Under the pieces are notes generated by a model that searched no databases, was not told where the DNA came from, and saw only the letters and a program-made list of their open reading frames with translations. Shown in pieces: positions 32,798-41,613 of a stretch of DNA of 64,000 bases. The position numbers and the translations under genes are program-made. The DNA is taken from assembly GCF_900199435.1 (NCBI RefSeq), contig NZ_OAML01000002.1, positions 372,001-436,000 on the forward strand, written 5' to 3'. Origin of the DNA: Pygmaiobacter massiliensis. GTDB lineage: Bacteria; Bacillota; Clostridia; Oscillospirales; Ruminococcaceae. How positions within the stretch are numbered: the first letter of the stretch is position 1; the number at the start of each line of letters is the position of its first letter.

Positions 32798-34213
32798 ATG
32801 CTGAAAAAAGCGGAGAATGCAAAATCCAAAAAAGCATTCAAAATGCCTCACACCTTTGTCATCCTACTTATCATTATTTTGGTGGCGGTCGCGCTTACCT
32901 GGGTAATCCCCAGCGGTGAATATGCCCGTTACGAAAACGCAAGCGGCACAAAGGTAGTGGATGCCAGCCAGTTCACTTATGTGGATGACGTTTCCGTCAG
33001 TCTCCCATCGGTACCGTTGATGATTGTCAATGCATTTATCAAAAATGCGGATTTGATTATGCTTGTACTTTTTAGCGGCGGTGCAATTTACATGCTTACC
33101 AGTGCAGGTGCCCTGCAGGCGTTGGTCGCCAAGGTGGCGCGGCGGTACAGCCACCGGGTAGAAATTTTCATTCCGATGCTGATGCTTGTTTTCGCCCTGA
33201 TTTGCACAACCCAGGGTGTTAACACCTTTATCGGCTTTGCGCCTATTATGGTTATGCTATCTCTCAGCCTTGGGCTGGATAGTATCATCGGTGTAGGTAT
33301 CATCTTGCTGGGCGGCGCAGTGGGCTTTTCCACCGGCACGCTGAATATCAGCACCACCCTGGTGGCACAGAAAATAGCAGAGCTGCCGCCTTACAGCGGT
33401 ATTGCTTATCGCTGGGTTTGCTTTGCTGTATTTTATGTAATTACCTGCGCATGGCTGGTGCGTTATGCAAAGAAGATTCAGAAAGACCCTACCCTTAGCC
33501 CAATGTATGACCTTGACCAGCAGAGCGAGTTCAAAAAAGCTGAGCTGGACGATTTTGGCGAGATGGACACGCGCAAAGTGCTTTCTATCCTTTCGCTTGT
33601 CGTTGCGCTGGTTGTTATTGTTTACGGCTGCATCGAGCTTGATTGGGATTTTCCCGAGCAAACGGCGGTGTTCCTGGTACTGGCTGTGGTCATTGGTCTG
33701 TTTGCTGGTTTCGACGCAAACAAAATCTGCACCGAGTTCTTGTCAGGCTGCAAAAAAATGCTGGGCGCTGCTTTTATCATCGGTTTTGCCCGCGCCATTG
33801 GCAGCGTGCTGAGCGCCGGCGTTATCACCGATACCATCGTTCATGGCCTTTCCACAATGCTCAACGGCCTGCCCGCCGCACTTTTGGGCGTAGGCATGCT
33901 GTTTGCAAACACCATTATTAACGTATTCCTTACCAGCGGCAGCGGCCAGGCAGCAGCTGTAATGCCCATTATGGTTCCGCTAGCAGACCTTCTGCATGTC
34001 ACGCGCCAGACCTGCATCCTGTCTTTCAACTTTGGCGATGGCTTTTGCAACTACGTACTCCCCACTTCCACCGCGTTGATGGGCATTTTAAGCGCAGGCA
34101 ATGTGCCCTATGACCGCTGGATGAAATTCATGTGGAAATTGTTCCTGGTGTGGTTTGCAGCCGGCAGCATTATGGTAGTAATCGCACAGATTATGCAGTA
34201 CGGCCCCATGTAA
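32798..34213 (+). CDS. YfcC-family carrier (anaerobic C4-dicarboxylate carrier superfamily)
   Basis: A 471-residue membrane protein with about twelve segments. The family start is PHTFVILLIIILVAVALTWV, then IPSGEYAR; later marks are QGVNTFIGFAPIMVMLSLSL and TSGSGQAAAVMPIMVPLADL. YfcC proteins are linked to uptake of peptides or amino acid-like acids; with the M20 hydrolase following after 34 bases, an N-acyl or peptide-like substrate is likely (inference). Start set at the ATG with AAGGAGAG 7 bases upstream. Confidence 0.88.
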   Translation: MLKKAENAKSKKAFKMPHTFVILLIIILVAVALTWVIPSGEYARYENASGTKVVDASQFTYVDDVSVSLPSVPLMIVNAFIKNADLIMLVLFSGGAIYMLTSAGALQALVAKVARRYSHRVEIFIPMLMLVFALICTTQGVNTFIGFAPIMVMLSLSLGLDSIIGVGIILLGGAVGFSTGTLNISTTLVAQKIAELPPYSGIAYRWVCFAVFYVITCAWLVRYAKKIQKDPTLSPMYDLDQQSEFKKAELDDFGEMDTRKVLSILSLVVALVVIVYGCIELDWDFPEQTAVFLVLAVVIGLFAGFDANKICTEFLSGCKKMLGAAFIIGFARAIGSVLSAGVITDTIVHGLSTMLNGLPAALLGVGMLFANTIINVFLTSGSGQAAAVMPIMVPLADLLHVTRQTCILSFNFGDGFCNYVLPTSTALMGILSAGNVPYDRWMKFMWKLFLVWFAAGSIMVVIAQIMQYGPM

Positions 34214-34247
34214 CCCGCAAACACTTTTACGAAGGAAAGAGAACAAA

Positions 34248-35414
34248 ATGAAAGAAAATATTTACCATCTGATAGACGAGCAGCGTGATACCTTGCTAGA
34301 AATGGCAGACTTCATTCACGATAACCCCGAATATGACGGAGAAGAAGTACAGGCCAGTGCTTTGCTGACCGATTACCTGAAAAAAAACGGTTTCGAAGTG
34401 CAGCTTGGGCTGGGCAGTTGGCCCACCGCCTTCCGTGCTGTTTGGCATCATGGGCAAGGTGGTCCTAGCATTGGGTTATTGTGTGAGTATGATGCACTGC
34501 CCGGCATGGGGCATGCCTGTGCACATCATTTGCAGGGCCCGTCTATCTGTGGTGCCGCTGTTGCGCTAAAAAATGCAGGCATCGGCGAAAACTTTTCTAT
34601 TGTAGTCTATGGCACCCCGGCAGAAGAAACCCGCAGCGCAAAAGTCAGCCTGCAAAGCGAAGGGTTCTTTTCCGACATCGATGTGGCACTGATGATGCAT
34701 GGCGGGCCTGACACCTGCGTAGATATCAAGAGCATGGCTCTGACCAACTACACCGTCGTTTTCAAAGGCATCAGCGCTCATGCAGCCCTTGCTCCTGAAA
34801 AAGGCCGCAGTGCATTAGATGCCCTGCTGCTTAGCTTCCAGGGGGTAGAGTTCATGCGTGAGCATGTGCGTGACGACGTGCGGATGCACTATACCGTAAG
34901 CCAGCTCCCCGGCCCTGTCAACGTGGTCCCGGACCATGCCGTAGGCAGCTTTAGTCTGCGTAGCTACAGCACCGAGGTTCTGGCAGAGGTATGCAAACGC
35001 TTTGAGCAACTGATTCACGGTGCCGCCATGATGGCTGATGTAACCTGCGAAATCACTCAAACCAAAGCTTTAATGGGCAAAATTCCCGCTTTGCGCCTTA
35101 ACGAGTTGGTGATGGAAAATGCCAAAGCCTGCAATGCTCCGGGCCTTGCCCCTGCGCGTGAAAAAACCGGCAGCACCGATTTTGGCAACATTATGCATCA
35201 GTTGCCCGGTTGCTGCATTCGGGTAAAGTTCGTCCCCGCTGGGACCAGCAGCCACTCGCAAGCCTTCGTAGAGTGCGGCAAAAACGAAGACGCACATCTG
35301 GCGATTCTCGCCGGTGCAAAAACACTCGCTGGCACTGCAATGGATATTATTACTGTCCCTGACCTGTTGCAGGAAATTCGAGCAGATTTCAAAGCAGGTC
35401 GCGCCCGCGTCTAG
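34248..35414 (+). CDS. M20-family amidohydrolase/peptidase (AbgB-like)
   Basis: A 388-residue metal hydrolase. Metal-binding parts are LLCEYDALPGMGHACAHH (near 80-97), GTPAEETRSAK (near 123) and a dimerisation domain of about 180-300 starting GISAHAALAPEKGRSALDA. The C-terminal ligand His is in GTSSHSQAF. It resembles p-aminobenzoyl-glutamate hydrolase subunits and related aminoacylases; the exact amide cannot be read. Start ATG has AAGGAAAG 7-8 bases upstream, directly after the YfcC-type carrier. Confidence 0.9.
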   Translation: MKENIYHLIDEQRDTLLEMADFIHDNPEYDGEEVQASALLTDYLKKNGFEVQLGLGSWPTAFRAVWHHGQGGPSIGLLCEYDALPGMGHACAHHLQGPSICGAAVALKNAGIGENFSIVVYGTPAEETRSAKVSLQSEGFFSDIDVALMMHGGPDTCVDIKSMALTNYTVVFKGISAHAALAPEKGRSALDALLLSFQGVEFMREHVRDDVRMHYTVSQLPGPVNVVPDHAVGSFSLRSYSTEVLAEVCKRFEQLIHGAAMMADVTCEITQTKALMGKIPALRLNELVMENAKACNAPGLAPAREKTGSTDFGNIMHQLPGCCIRVKFVPAGTSSHSQAFVECGKNEDAHLAILAGAKTLAGTAMDIITVPDLLQEIRADFKAGRARV

Positions 35415-35460
35415 TTTTATTTCTAAACCCTCCCGACCATTTCGGTCAAACAAAAACAGC

Positions 35461-35499
35461 AAAAAAGGAAACGGCCCTGTGTGGGTTGTTTCCTTTTTT
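35461..35499 (+). terminator. Intrinsic terminator after the M20 gene
   Basis: AAAAAAGGAAAC and GTTTCCTTTTTT form a 12-bp stem with a 15-base loop; it can work in both directions, but the next minus-strand gene ends 83 bases further on. Confidence 0.8.
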
Positions 35500-35582
35500 G
35501 CTGTTCTGTTTTTATTAAGACTTTTGTTTACGGTAACGTAGATACAGTCAGCCTTTGGGATTTTAAGCCTTATTTTAAAGAG

Positions 35583-37469
35583 CTAGCCCAGCCAATCGCC
35601 GTGTTCTTCCAGCAGTTTTTCCCATTCATCATATCGTTCTTGCTGCGCAAAACGTGCATCTTCCAGTGCGTCACAAAGTTCGCCCAGTTTTACATGGTCG
35701 GTTGTGTACTCGGGCAGTGAAAGATTGTTTTCCATCTCAGTGATGTCTGCCGCCAGCTTTTCGATTTCGGTTTCCAGTGTTTTTGCACGGGCACGCACCT
35801 CTGCTTTGAGGCGGCGCTCTTCTTTTGCGTTGACAGAAGGCTTATCCTGCGATTTTTCGTTTTCTGCCTTTTTTGTTGGCATTGCACTGGCGCTATGCGC
35901 AGCCAGCGCAGCAAAATTCTCGTAAAAATCTGCTTTGCCGTCTTCTAAATATAAAATAGGACAGCCGAGGCTTTTCATCAGGTAACGGTCGTGCGTAATC
36001 ATCAGCAAGGTTCCTGTGTAAGCCATAAGGGCCTTGCCTAAACTCTCGCGGGTGTAAATGTCCAGATGGTTGGTCGGCTCGTCGAGAAGCAGCATATTGG
36101 GGCGCTCCAGCAACAGCTCTGCAAAACGCAGGCGCGAAAGCTCTCCGCCGGAAAGGCTAGATACTTCCTTAAAAACCTCTTCGCCTTTAAAGTTAAACCG
36201 TGCCAGTAGGCTGCGAATCTCCAGCTCGCTCATTTTGGGCCATTTATCCCAAATGGCATCCATCACCCTGCCGCCGCGGCGGCGCTGCTGCTGTTCAAAA
36301 TAACCCATCTGCACACCGCTGCCCAGTTTGATACTACCGCTTTTCGCGCGCAGCTGCCCAGACAGCACCTTCAACAGCGTGGATTTGCCCGTGCCGTTAG
36401 GTCCTGCGATAATCAGCTTATCGCCACGCAGCACAGCAAGGTCTAGACTGTTGACGAGCGGCTTTGTGCCTGCAACCACTTCCAGTTTTTTTGTGGTAAG
36501 CACGTCCTCATAGGGCTCTAAGTCATACTCAAACTGAAACTTCAGCTCGTACCCCTGCTGATGCGGACGATCGGTAATCTCTAATTTTTCAAGCTGTTTT
36601 CTGCGGCTCTGCGCCATTTTTGTTGTAGACGCACGCACCAGATTACGGGCAACGTAGTCCTCTAACTTTTTCGCTTTAGCTACGTCTGCATCGTGCTGTT
36701 TTTGTTGCAACGCACGCTCCGCCTCTTTTTGGGGCAGATAGGCAGAATAATTGCCTTTATAAATATGAAGTTCGTTTTCTTCCATTTCCCAAATGCGATT
36801 GGTGACTGCATCCAGAAAATAACGGTCATGCGAAACCGTAAGAATTGCACCTGCATAGGTGTTCAGATAAGCCTCGAGCCACTCCAGAGTGGCAAAGTCC
36901 AAATGGTTGGTCGGCTCATCCAAAATCAGCACATCGGGGTTTTGCAGCAAAAGCTTGGCCAACTGCAACCGCGTGCACTCGCCGCCAGACAGTACCGGTA
37001 TCGGCTTGTCATAGGTTTCTGGGCCAAATTCAAGTCCCGAAAGCACCTTTTTAATCTGCACATCCATATTGTAGGCGTCCTGCGCATCAATGACGGCCGT
37101 TGCTTCGGCATGAGCATTTAAAAGTGATTCATCGTGCGGGGACTGTTCGAGTGCAGCCTCCAGCTCGCGTAGCTTTGCCATGGCAGCAAGTGCAGGTGCA
37201 TAGGCGGTGCGCATTTCTTCATAAATACAAAGTTCTGTGTCCAGGGCTGCATTCTGCGCAAGGTAGCCAACTGTTACGCCTCGCCCCAGCGTTACCTCGC
37301 CAGAATCCACATAAAGCTCACCCAGAATTACCCGAATCAGCGTTGTTTTGCCTGCACCGTTTTCGCCAATGATGCCAATGCGGTCCTGTCGGTCAAGCGT
37401 TGCATTGACATCGCACAGCACAGGCTCTGCGCCAAAGCTTTTATTCACTTTTTGTAGTGTAATATACAT
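35583..37469 (-). CDS. ABC-F family ATP-binding protein (YdiF-like)
   Basis: A 628-residue protein with two ABC ATPase domains and no membrane segment. Walker A sites are GENGAGKTT and GPNGTGKST; signatures LSGGECTR and LSGGELSR; both Walker B sites read LILDEPTNHLD or LLLDEPTNHLD. A charged inter-domain linker (about 240-300) and a C-terminal coiled coil (about 535-620) are visible. ABC-F proteins bind ribosomes; some give antibiotic resistance, others are housekeeping. The start is either the ATG at 37469 (MYITLQKVNKSFG) or one four codons earlier; the shorter matches the family. Confidence 0.92.
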   Translation of the reverse strand: MYITLQKVNKSFGAEPVLCDVNATLDRQDRIGIIGENGAGKTTLIRVILGELYVDSGEVTLGRGVTVGYLAQNAALDTELCIYEEMRTAYAPALAAMAKLRELEAALEQSPHDESLLNAHAEATAVIDAQDAYNMDVQIKKVLSGLEFGPETYDKPIPVLSGGECTRLQLAKLLLQNPDVLILDEPTNHLDFATLEWLEAYLNTYAGAILTVSHDRYFLDAVTNRIWEMEENELHIYKGNYSAYLPQKEAERALQQKQHDADVAKAKKLEDYVARNLVRASTTKMAQSRRKQLEKLEITDRPHQQGYELKFQFEYDLEPYEDVLTTKKLEVVAGTKPLVNSLDLAVLRGDKLIIAGPNGTGKSTLLKVLSGQLRAKSGSIKLGSGVQMGYFEQQQRRRGGRVMDAIWDKWPKMSELEIRSLLARFNFKGEEVFKEVSSLSGGELSRLRFAELLLERPNMLLLDEPTNHLDIYTRESLGKALMAYTGTLLMITHDRYLMKSLGCPILYLEDGKADFYENFAALAAHSASAMPTKKAENEKSQDKPSVNAKEERRLKAEVRARAKTLETEIEKLAADITEMENNLSLPEYTTDHVKLGELCDALEDARFAQQERYDEWEKLLEEHGDWLG

Positions 37470-37628
37470 ACTGAAAACCATTCCTTATTCTTCGCGGCCA
37501 TCCGTAGCGGCCCTAAAAGCTTAAATTAAATTATATTATCGCCGATAAAAGCCTGTTTAAAATTTCTATTGCTTGACCCTCATGTGGTATTGCAACAACA
37601 GACCATCGGTTCTACCCTGATTTGCAGC

Positions 37629-37662
37629 AAAAAAAGATACCGCTGCAATGCACAACGGTATC
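37629..37662 (-). terminator. Intrinsic terminator after the alpha/beta hydrolase gene
   Basis: GATACCG and CGGTATC form the stem; on the minus strand a run of seven T follows. It closes the operon that starts further right. Confidence 0.8.
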
Positions 37663-37705
37663 AGTATATCATAATTTAGATGTTTTTTGAATAGGCAAGG
37701 GGCAA

Positions 37706-38659
37706 TCAAACCTTGCTGCACCAGTGTTTTTCCAACCACGCCAGCACATCGGCATAAACTTCTGCGCGGTTGGTTTCATTCAAAACTTCGTGGCGTGCAC
37801 CGGGGTAAAGGTGCAGCGTCAAATCCTGAATACCAGCCTGCTGCAGCCAGCCATGTACTTTTTTGACACCGTCGCCATAGTCGCCCACAGGGTCCATATC
37901 GCCCGAAATCATTAATACGGGTGTCTTTTTATCGAGCTTTTCTGCCCATTGCGGACTGCTGACTTTCTTAAGAATCGTCATCAGCTCGTGGAAGCCACCT
38001 ACCGTAAAGACAAAGGTGCATTTGGGGTCTGCCGCATAAGCGGACACAATGTCTTTGTCACGGGTAATCCAGTCATAACCGGTAGCTGGGACTTCGATTT
38101 TTTTGAGATAAGTGCCAAAAGCCATTTTGTTTACAAAGGCAGAGCGATATTGCTTACCTTTAATGGCGCCAATGATATTGGTGAGCAGCAAGCCTACACC
38201 GCCAAGAGGATTAGGACCGCCAGTACCACTGATAATCAGACCGTCAATGGTGCCCGGCCAGCGTGCCGCATAAGCGCGAGCGTAAAAGCTGCCCATGCTA
38301 TGCCCCAGCAAAATAACCGGCAGATGCGGGAAGCGTTTGTGTGCCTTTTCATTCATGGTGCGCAGGTCACGCAAAATATGCTCATGCCCATCTTTTTCAC
38401 CAAAGTAACCATCTACCCCGGACGAGCCATCGCTGGTTGCACCGTGGCCAAGGTGGTCATTGCCGCACACGGCGTAGCCATTGTGACAAAGGTATTCTGC
38501 AAAGTCATCGTAACGGCCAATATACTCGCACATGCCATGTGAAAGCTGGATAACAGCTTTCGGTTCTACCGTGGTGTCTTCGTAAAAATACCCAATTACA
38601 GTATCTTTACCATTCGCTGATGCGAAATCACACTGCTGCTTCGTGATCTTTTCCGGCAT
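37706..38659 (-). CDS. Alpha/beta hydrolase, lysophospholipase/monoacylglycerol lipase type
   Basis: A 317-residue cytoplasmic serine hydrolase. The oxyanion part is IQLSHGMCEYIGRYDDFAEY, the nucleophile elbow LLGHSMGSFYARAY (Ser near 123), the acid in SGDMDPVGDYG and the His in YPGARHEVLNE. It likely cleaves a lipid ester such as monoacylglycerol. Start set at the ATG with GGAGGAG 7 bases upstream, which lies inside the end of the HAD gene (32-base overlap), so the two are coupled. Confidence 0.88.
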   Translation of the reverse strand: MPEKITKQQCDFASANGKDTVIGYFYEDTTVEPKAVIQLSHGMCEYIGRYDDFAEYLCHNGYAVCGNDHLGHGATSDGSSGVDGYFGEKDGHEHILRDLRTMNEKAHKRFPHLPVILLGHSMGSFYARAYAARWPGTIDGLIISGTGGPNPLGGVGLLLTNIIGAIKGKQYRSAFVNKMAFGTYLKKIEVPATGYDWITRDKDIVSAYAADPKCTFVFTVGGFHELMTILKKVSSPQWAEKLDKKTPVLMISGDMDPVGDYGDGVKKVHGWLQQAGIQDLTLHLYPGARHEVLNETNRAEVYADVLAWLEKHWCSKV

Positions 38660-39362
38660 TCTCAATCTCCTCCTCAGTTAGGATGATACGCTTGAGTTCT
38701 TCAAATCCACGTGCTACATAAGTAGGTTGCAAACCGGTGTTGTTTTCCCGGTCATTAAAATTGCACCAGCAGGTATCAAGACCCGCATCAATGCCACATT
38801 TAATGTCGGCCGAAAGGCTATCGCCGATGACAAGCACCTTTTTGCGGTTAGAAACACCGAGCCGCTCCAGTGCAATGTTAACAAAACGTTTATCGGGCTT
38901 GGTAATGCCCATTTTTTCCGAGATGAAAATCCCGTCTGCATAGTCCATAACATGAGAATTGACGAGCCGGCTTTTCTGCGCTTTTTCCACGCCGTTCGTA
39001 ATAATGGCAATGGTCGCAAAGTCTTCGACATCTGCCAAAAACTCAAGTGCGCCCGGCAGTGGAAAAGCCCCCTGCCCCAGCATGTTCAAATAAAAATCGC
39101 TGATTTTATTTGCATTGCCAAGGCGCCCAAGATGGGCGAGGAATTTCTTCCATCGTCCCACGAGCACGGCATCTTTTTTCAGTTTACCCTGCTCCATCGC
39201 CATCCAAAGCTCATTGTTAATTTCTTTATATGCTGCGAGATTTTCTTCCGTATAAGGAAATTCAAATTCTGCAAATGTTTTTTCCAGCGCCTGTGCCTCT
39301 GTTGCCCCAAAATCCAGCAATGTGTCGTCGAGGTCAATCATCAAGCAATTATAATTTGCCAT
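38628..39362 (-). CDS. HAD hydrolase, YjjG-type noncanonical nucleotidase
   Basis: A 244-residue HAD subfamily IA protein. Motif I is LMIDLDDTLLDFGATEAQAL, motif II ITNGVEKAQKSRL, motif III near KMGITKPDKRF, and motif IV VLVIGDSLSADIKCGIDAG. The DLDDTLLDF opening and cap match YjjG, a 5'-nucleotidase that clears odd pyrimidine nucleotides. That fits the nucleoside genes nearby, but the substrate is inferred. It follows gpsA after 33 bases. Confidence 0.87.
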   Translation of the reverse strand: MANYNCLMIDLDDTLLDFGATEAQALEKTFAEFEFPYTEENLAAYKEINNELWMAMEQGKLKKDAVLVGRWKKFLAHLGRLGNANKISDFYLNMLGQGAFPLPGALEFLADVEDFATIAIITNGVEKAQKSRLVNSHVMDYADGIFISEKMGITKPDKRFVNIALERLGVSNRKKVLVIGDSLSADIKCGIDAGLDTCWCNFNDRENNTGLQPTYVARGFEELKRIILTEEEIENAGKDHEAAV

Positions 39363-39395
39363 AAAACCCTTCTTCCTTTTCCGGTAAATTGATGT

Positions 39396-40358
39396 TTACA
39401 GATAAAATTCTTCTTTGGTACTGCGCGAAAATAATTTGCCGAAAGCTTCGTCAGCCGAAGCATTTTCGTAAAGAATGCTGTTAACAGTTTCGCAGATTGG
39501 CAGCTCTACCCCATGCTCGTGGCCAAGCCGCAACAGTGCTTTTACCGTCGGGGCACCTTCTGCGAGCTTGGTATACGGCTCACCTTTTACCACTGCTTCG
39601 CCGAATTTACGGTTGTGGCTGTGGGGAGAAAACAAGGTTGCCTCATAGTCACCCAAGTGGCAAAGCCCATAAGCAGAAAGCTCGTTGCCGCCCATTGCTG
39701 CAATCAGCCGCGCAATCTCGCGTGCCCCACGCGCCATCAGCGCGCCTTTCATGCTCGAAAGCCCTTTGCCATCCAGCATGCCAGCGGCAATTCCCATTAC
39801 GTTTTTTGCGGCAGCTCCAATCTCGGTACCAATCAGGTCAGTACCAATATAAAGACGCAGCAGCTCGTTTTGGAAACCGCTTACAATCTCTTCTGTCAGC
39901 CCGCGCTCCTCAGAGTCCACTACCATGCAGTTCGGAATACCGGCAAGAAAATCCTGCACGTGGCCCGGGCCAACCCAAACTGCAACTTTAATAGCCTGTG
40001 TAATGCTTTCTTTCATCACACAGGAAAGGCGTTGGCCGGTTGCTTCTTCAAGGCCTTTCATGCAAAGAATAAAGGTCTTGCCCGCAACCGGGTAGCCATT
40101 GATTCGCTCAGCAAATTCCCGCAGGTGCTGTGCAGAGATAGAAATAATAATCGTATCGCTTGCAGCGAGTGCCTTGCCCAAATCGTCACACAGGGTCACG
40201 GTGTCGGGCAGAGTCAAATAGTCGTTTTTGCGGGTGTTGCGCAAAGTTTCAAAACTTTCTGAGCCTTTGCGGCCCCAAAGCGTAACATGATTTTTGCGGC
40301 TGTGAAAGCTTGCCAGAAACGAGCCCCAGCGGCCGCAGCCAAGTACGGTACAATTCAT
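39396..40358 (-). CDS. gpsA: NAD(P)H-dependent glycerol-3-phosphate dehydrogenase, divergent form
   Basis: A 320-residue protein. The Rossmann start is VLGCGRWGSFLASFHSRKN, where most GpsA proteins have GxGSWGTA. The catalytic Lys lies in GAAAKNVMGIAAGMLDG (near 190), and the substrate loop is GDYEATLFSPHSHNRKFGEA where the usual form is GDLxxTCxSxxSRNRxxG. It makes sn-glycerol 3-phosphate from dihydroxyacetone phosphate for lipid synthesis. The altered motifs suggest a second GpsA type, or a related dehydrogenase. It lies 34 bases after the SGNH gene, in one minus-strand run. Confidence 0.8.
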   Translation of the reverse strand: MNCTVLGCGRWGSFLASFHSRKNHVTLWGRKGSESFETLRNTRKNDYLTLPDTVTLCDDLGKALAASDTIIISISAQHLREFAERINGYPVAGKTFILCMKGLEEATGQRLSCVMKESITQAIKVAVWVGPGHVQDFLAGIPNCMVVDSEERGLTEEIVSGFQNELLRLYIGTDLIGTEIGAAAKNVMGIAAGMLDGKGLSSMKGALMARGAREIARLIAAMGGNELSAYGLCHLGDYEATLFSPHSHNRKFGEAVVKGEPYTKLAEGAPTVKALLRLGHEHGVELPICETVNSILYENASADEAFGKLFSRSTKEEFYL

Positions 40359-40392
40359 CGGGTCTACTCCTTCAATTCATCAGTGCAAACAC

Positions 40393-41589
40393 TCAACCGG
40401 CCGGCTGTGTTACAGGGCCATCAACCGGGGCCGTGGGTGGTGGAGTTGTAGGCTCTACCGGGGGGACCGGGGTTGGGACAACGGTTGGGTGTGGCGTAGG
40501 CACCGGGGTAGGTGCTACTGTGGGCACCGGGGTAGGGCTGGGGGTCGGCGAAACGGTCGGTGTCGCCGTGGGCACAGGAGGCGCCGTGGGCACAGGGGTT
40601 GCAACCGTTTCAGAATCCGATGAGGACTCCGGCGTGCTCGAGACCACTTCAGAACCGGGCTCTACAAGGTCCGCCACTTCCGATTCACTCGGCATATAGG
40701 GCGCCTTCATGCGGGTGGGAACATTCTTCACTGCCGGGCGATCGTCTTTGGTATCCCAGCTGTGCGTTCTAAAATAATAGATAAATGCCGAGGCACCCCG
40801 TGCAGAGAGATGAATTCCATCACTCTCGGCGTACTCGGATTTCAAGAACCCATCTGAACCAGCCAAAATTTCAGCCGTATTCAAAAATGCTGTTCCCTTT
40901 TTACGCGCCAACTCTACAAGGCCTTTGTTAAAGCTGTCTATTTTTTTCTGTACTGCTGCGGCATTGCTTTTGTTCTTGCTCACCGGGGGCATTGCCGCAA
41001 TGATGATATCCGTATACGGATAAGCACTTTGCACCGCAGTATAAGCCGCGTCATACTCTTCGAGGAATGCTTTGGTATCCATAGAAGTATTGTTAGTACC
41101 AAGCATCATCACAACGCGGCGAGGCTGCATCAGAGAAACTGCTTTTACCATTGTTACAGGGTCTTTAAATTCTTCAAACCAGATACATTCGGTATCAGTC
41201 ACACCCTGAATGCCAAGGCCCACATAGCCTAGCATCTGGTCCAGCGTAATTTCGCCGAAATTAGCCAGACGAACCGTATTGGAATCTCCTAAAAACACGG
41301 TTTCTTCCAAATAGTTTTCGCCTGCATCCTCTGTTTTTGGCAGCACAACATCGTTATATCCCTCAATGGGCTTTTCAGTGTAAGACTCACTTTCGGGAGT
41401 TTTTGGCTGCTGCTTTTGTACGGCACAGCTAACCAGCACCGCAACCAGTGCAATCACAACTGCAGCCGGTGCAACAATGCCAAAAATCAGCTTTCGCCGC
41501 TGACGCGAGCTCAGTCTGTCATAATTTTTCACCCTGACGACAAGGCTTTGCCACCAGCGGGAAATCGGATTTTGCTTTTTTTGTTTCAA
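40393..41589 (-). CDS. Membrane-anchored SGNH/GDSL hydrolase with Pro/Thr-rich tail
   Basis: A 398-residue protein with a basic N-terminus, one membrane anchor (about 34-53), and an extracellular SGNH domain. Block I is VFLGDSNTVRLANFG (Ser near 98), block III GTNNTSMDTKAF, block V DGIHLSARG. From about 335 to the end it is a low-complexity Pro/Thr/Val tail (PTPVPTPHPTVVPT), suggesting passage through the cell wall. Likely an O-acetyl esterase acting on a surface glycan; substrate unknown. Downstream of a HAD gene and ahead of gpsA. Confidence 0.85.
   Translation of the reverse strand: MKQKKQNPISRWWQSLVVRVKNYDRLSSRQRRKLIFGIVAPAAVVIALVAVLVSCAVQKQQPKTPESESYTEKPIEGYNDVVLPKTEDAGENYLEETVFLGDSNTVRLANFGEITLDQMLGYVGLGIQGVTDTECIWFEEFKDPVTMVKAVSLMQPRRVVMMLGTNNTSMDTKAFLEEYDAAYTAVQSAYPYTDIIIAAMPPVSKNKSNAAAVQKKIDSFNKGLVELARKKGTAFLNTAEILAGSDGFLKSEYAESDGIHLSARGASAFIYYFRTHSWDTKDDRPAVKNVPTRMKAPYMPSESEVADLVEPGSEVVSSTPESSSDSETVATPVPTAPPVPTATPTVSPTPSPTPVPTVAPTPVPTPHPTVVPTPVPPVEPTTPPPTAPVDGPVTQPAG
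40430..40600 (-). repeat. Low-complexity Pro-Thr repeat coding region
   Basis: The 3' part of the SGNH gene consists of irregular repeats encoding TPxPTxxPTPVP. On the plus strand it reads as GT-rich GGGGTAGGTG-like units. It is a candidate for slippage and length change between strains. Confidence 0.7.
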
Positions 41590-41613
41590 TCAAAACACCT
41601 TATATCTCTTAAA

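Noticed and set aside
40430-40600. Possible CRISPR-like or VNTR array from the GT-rich repeats
   Set aside because: Units are short, irregular and in frame with a Pro/Thr-rich protein tail; there are no spacers.
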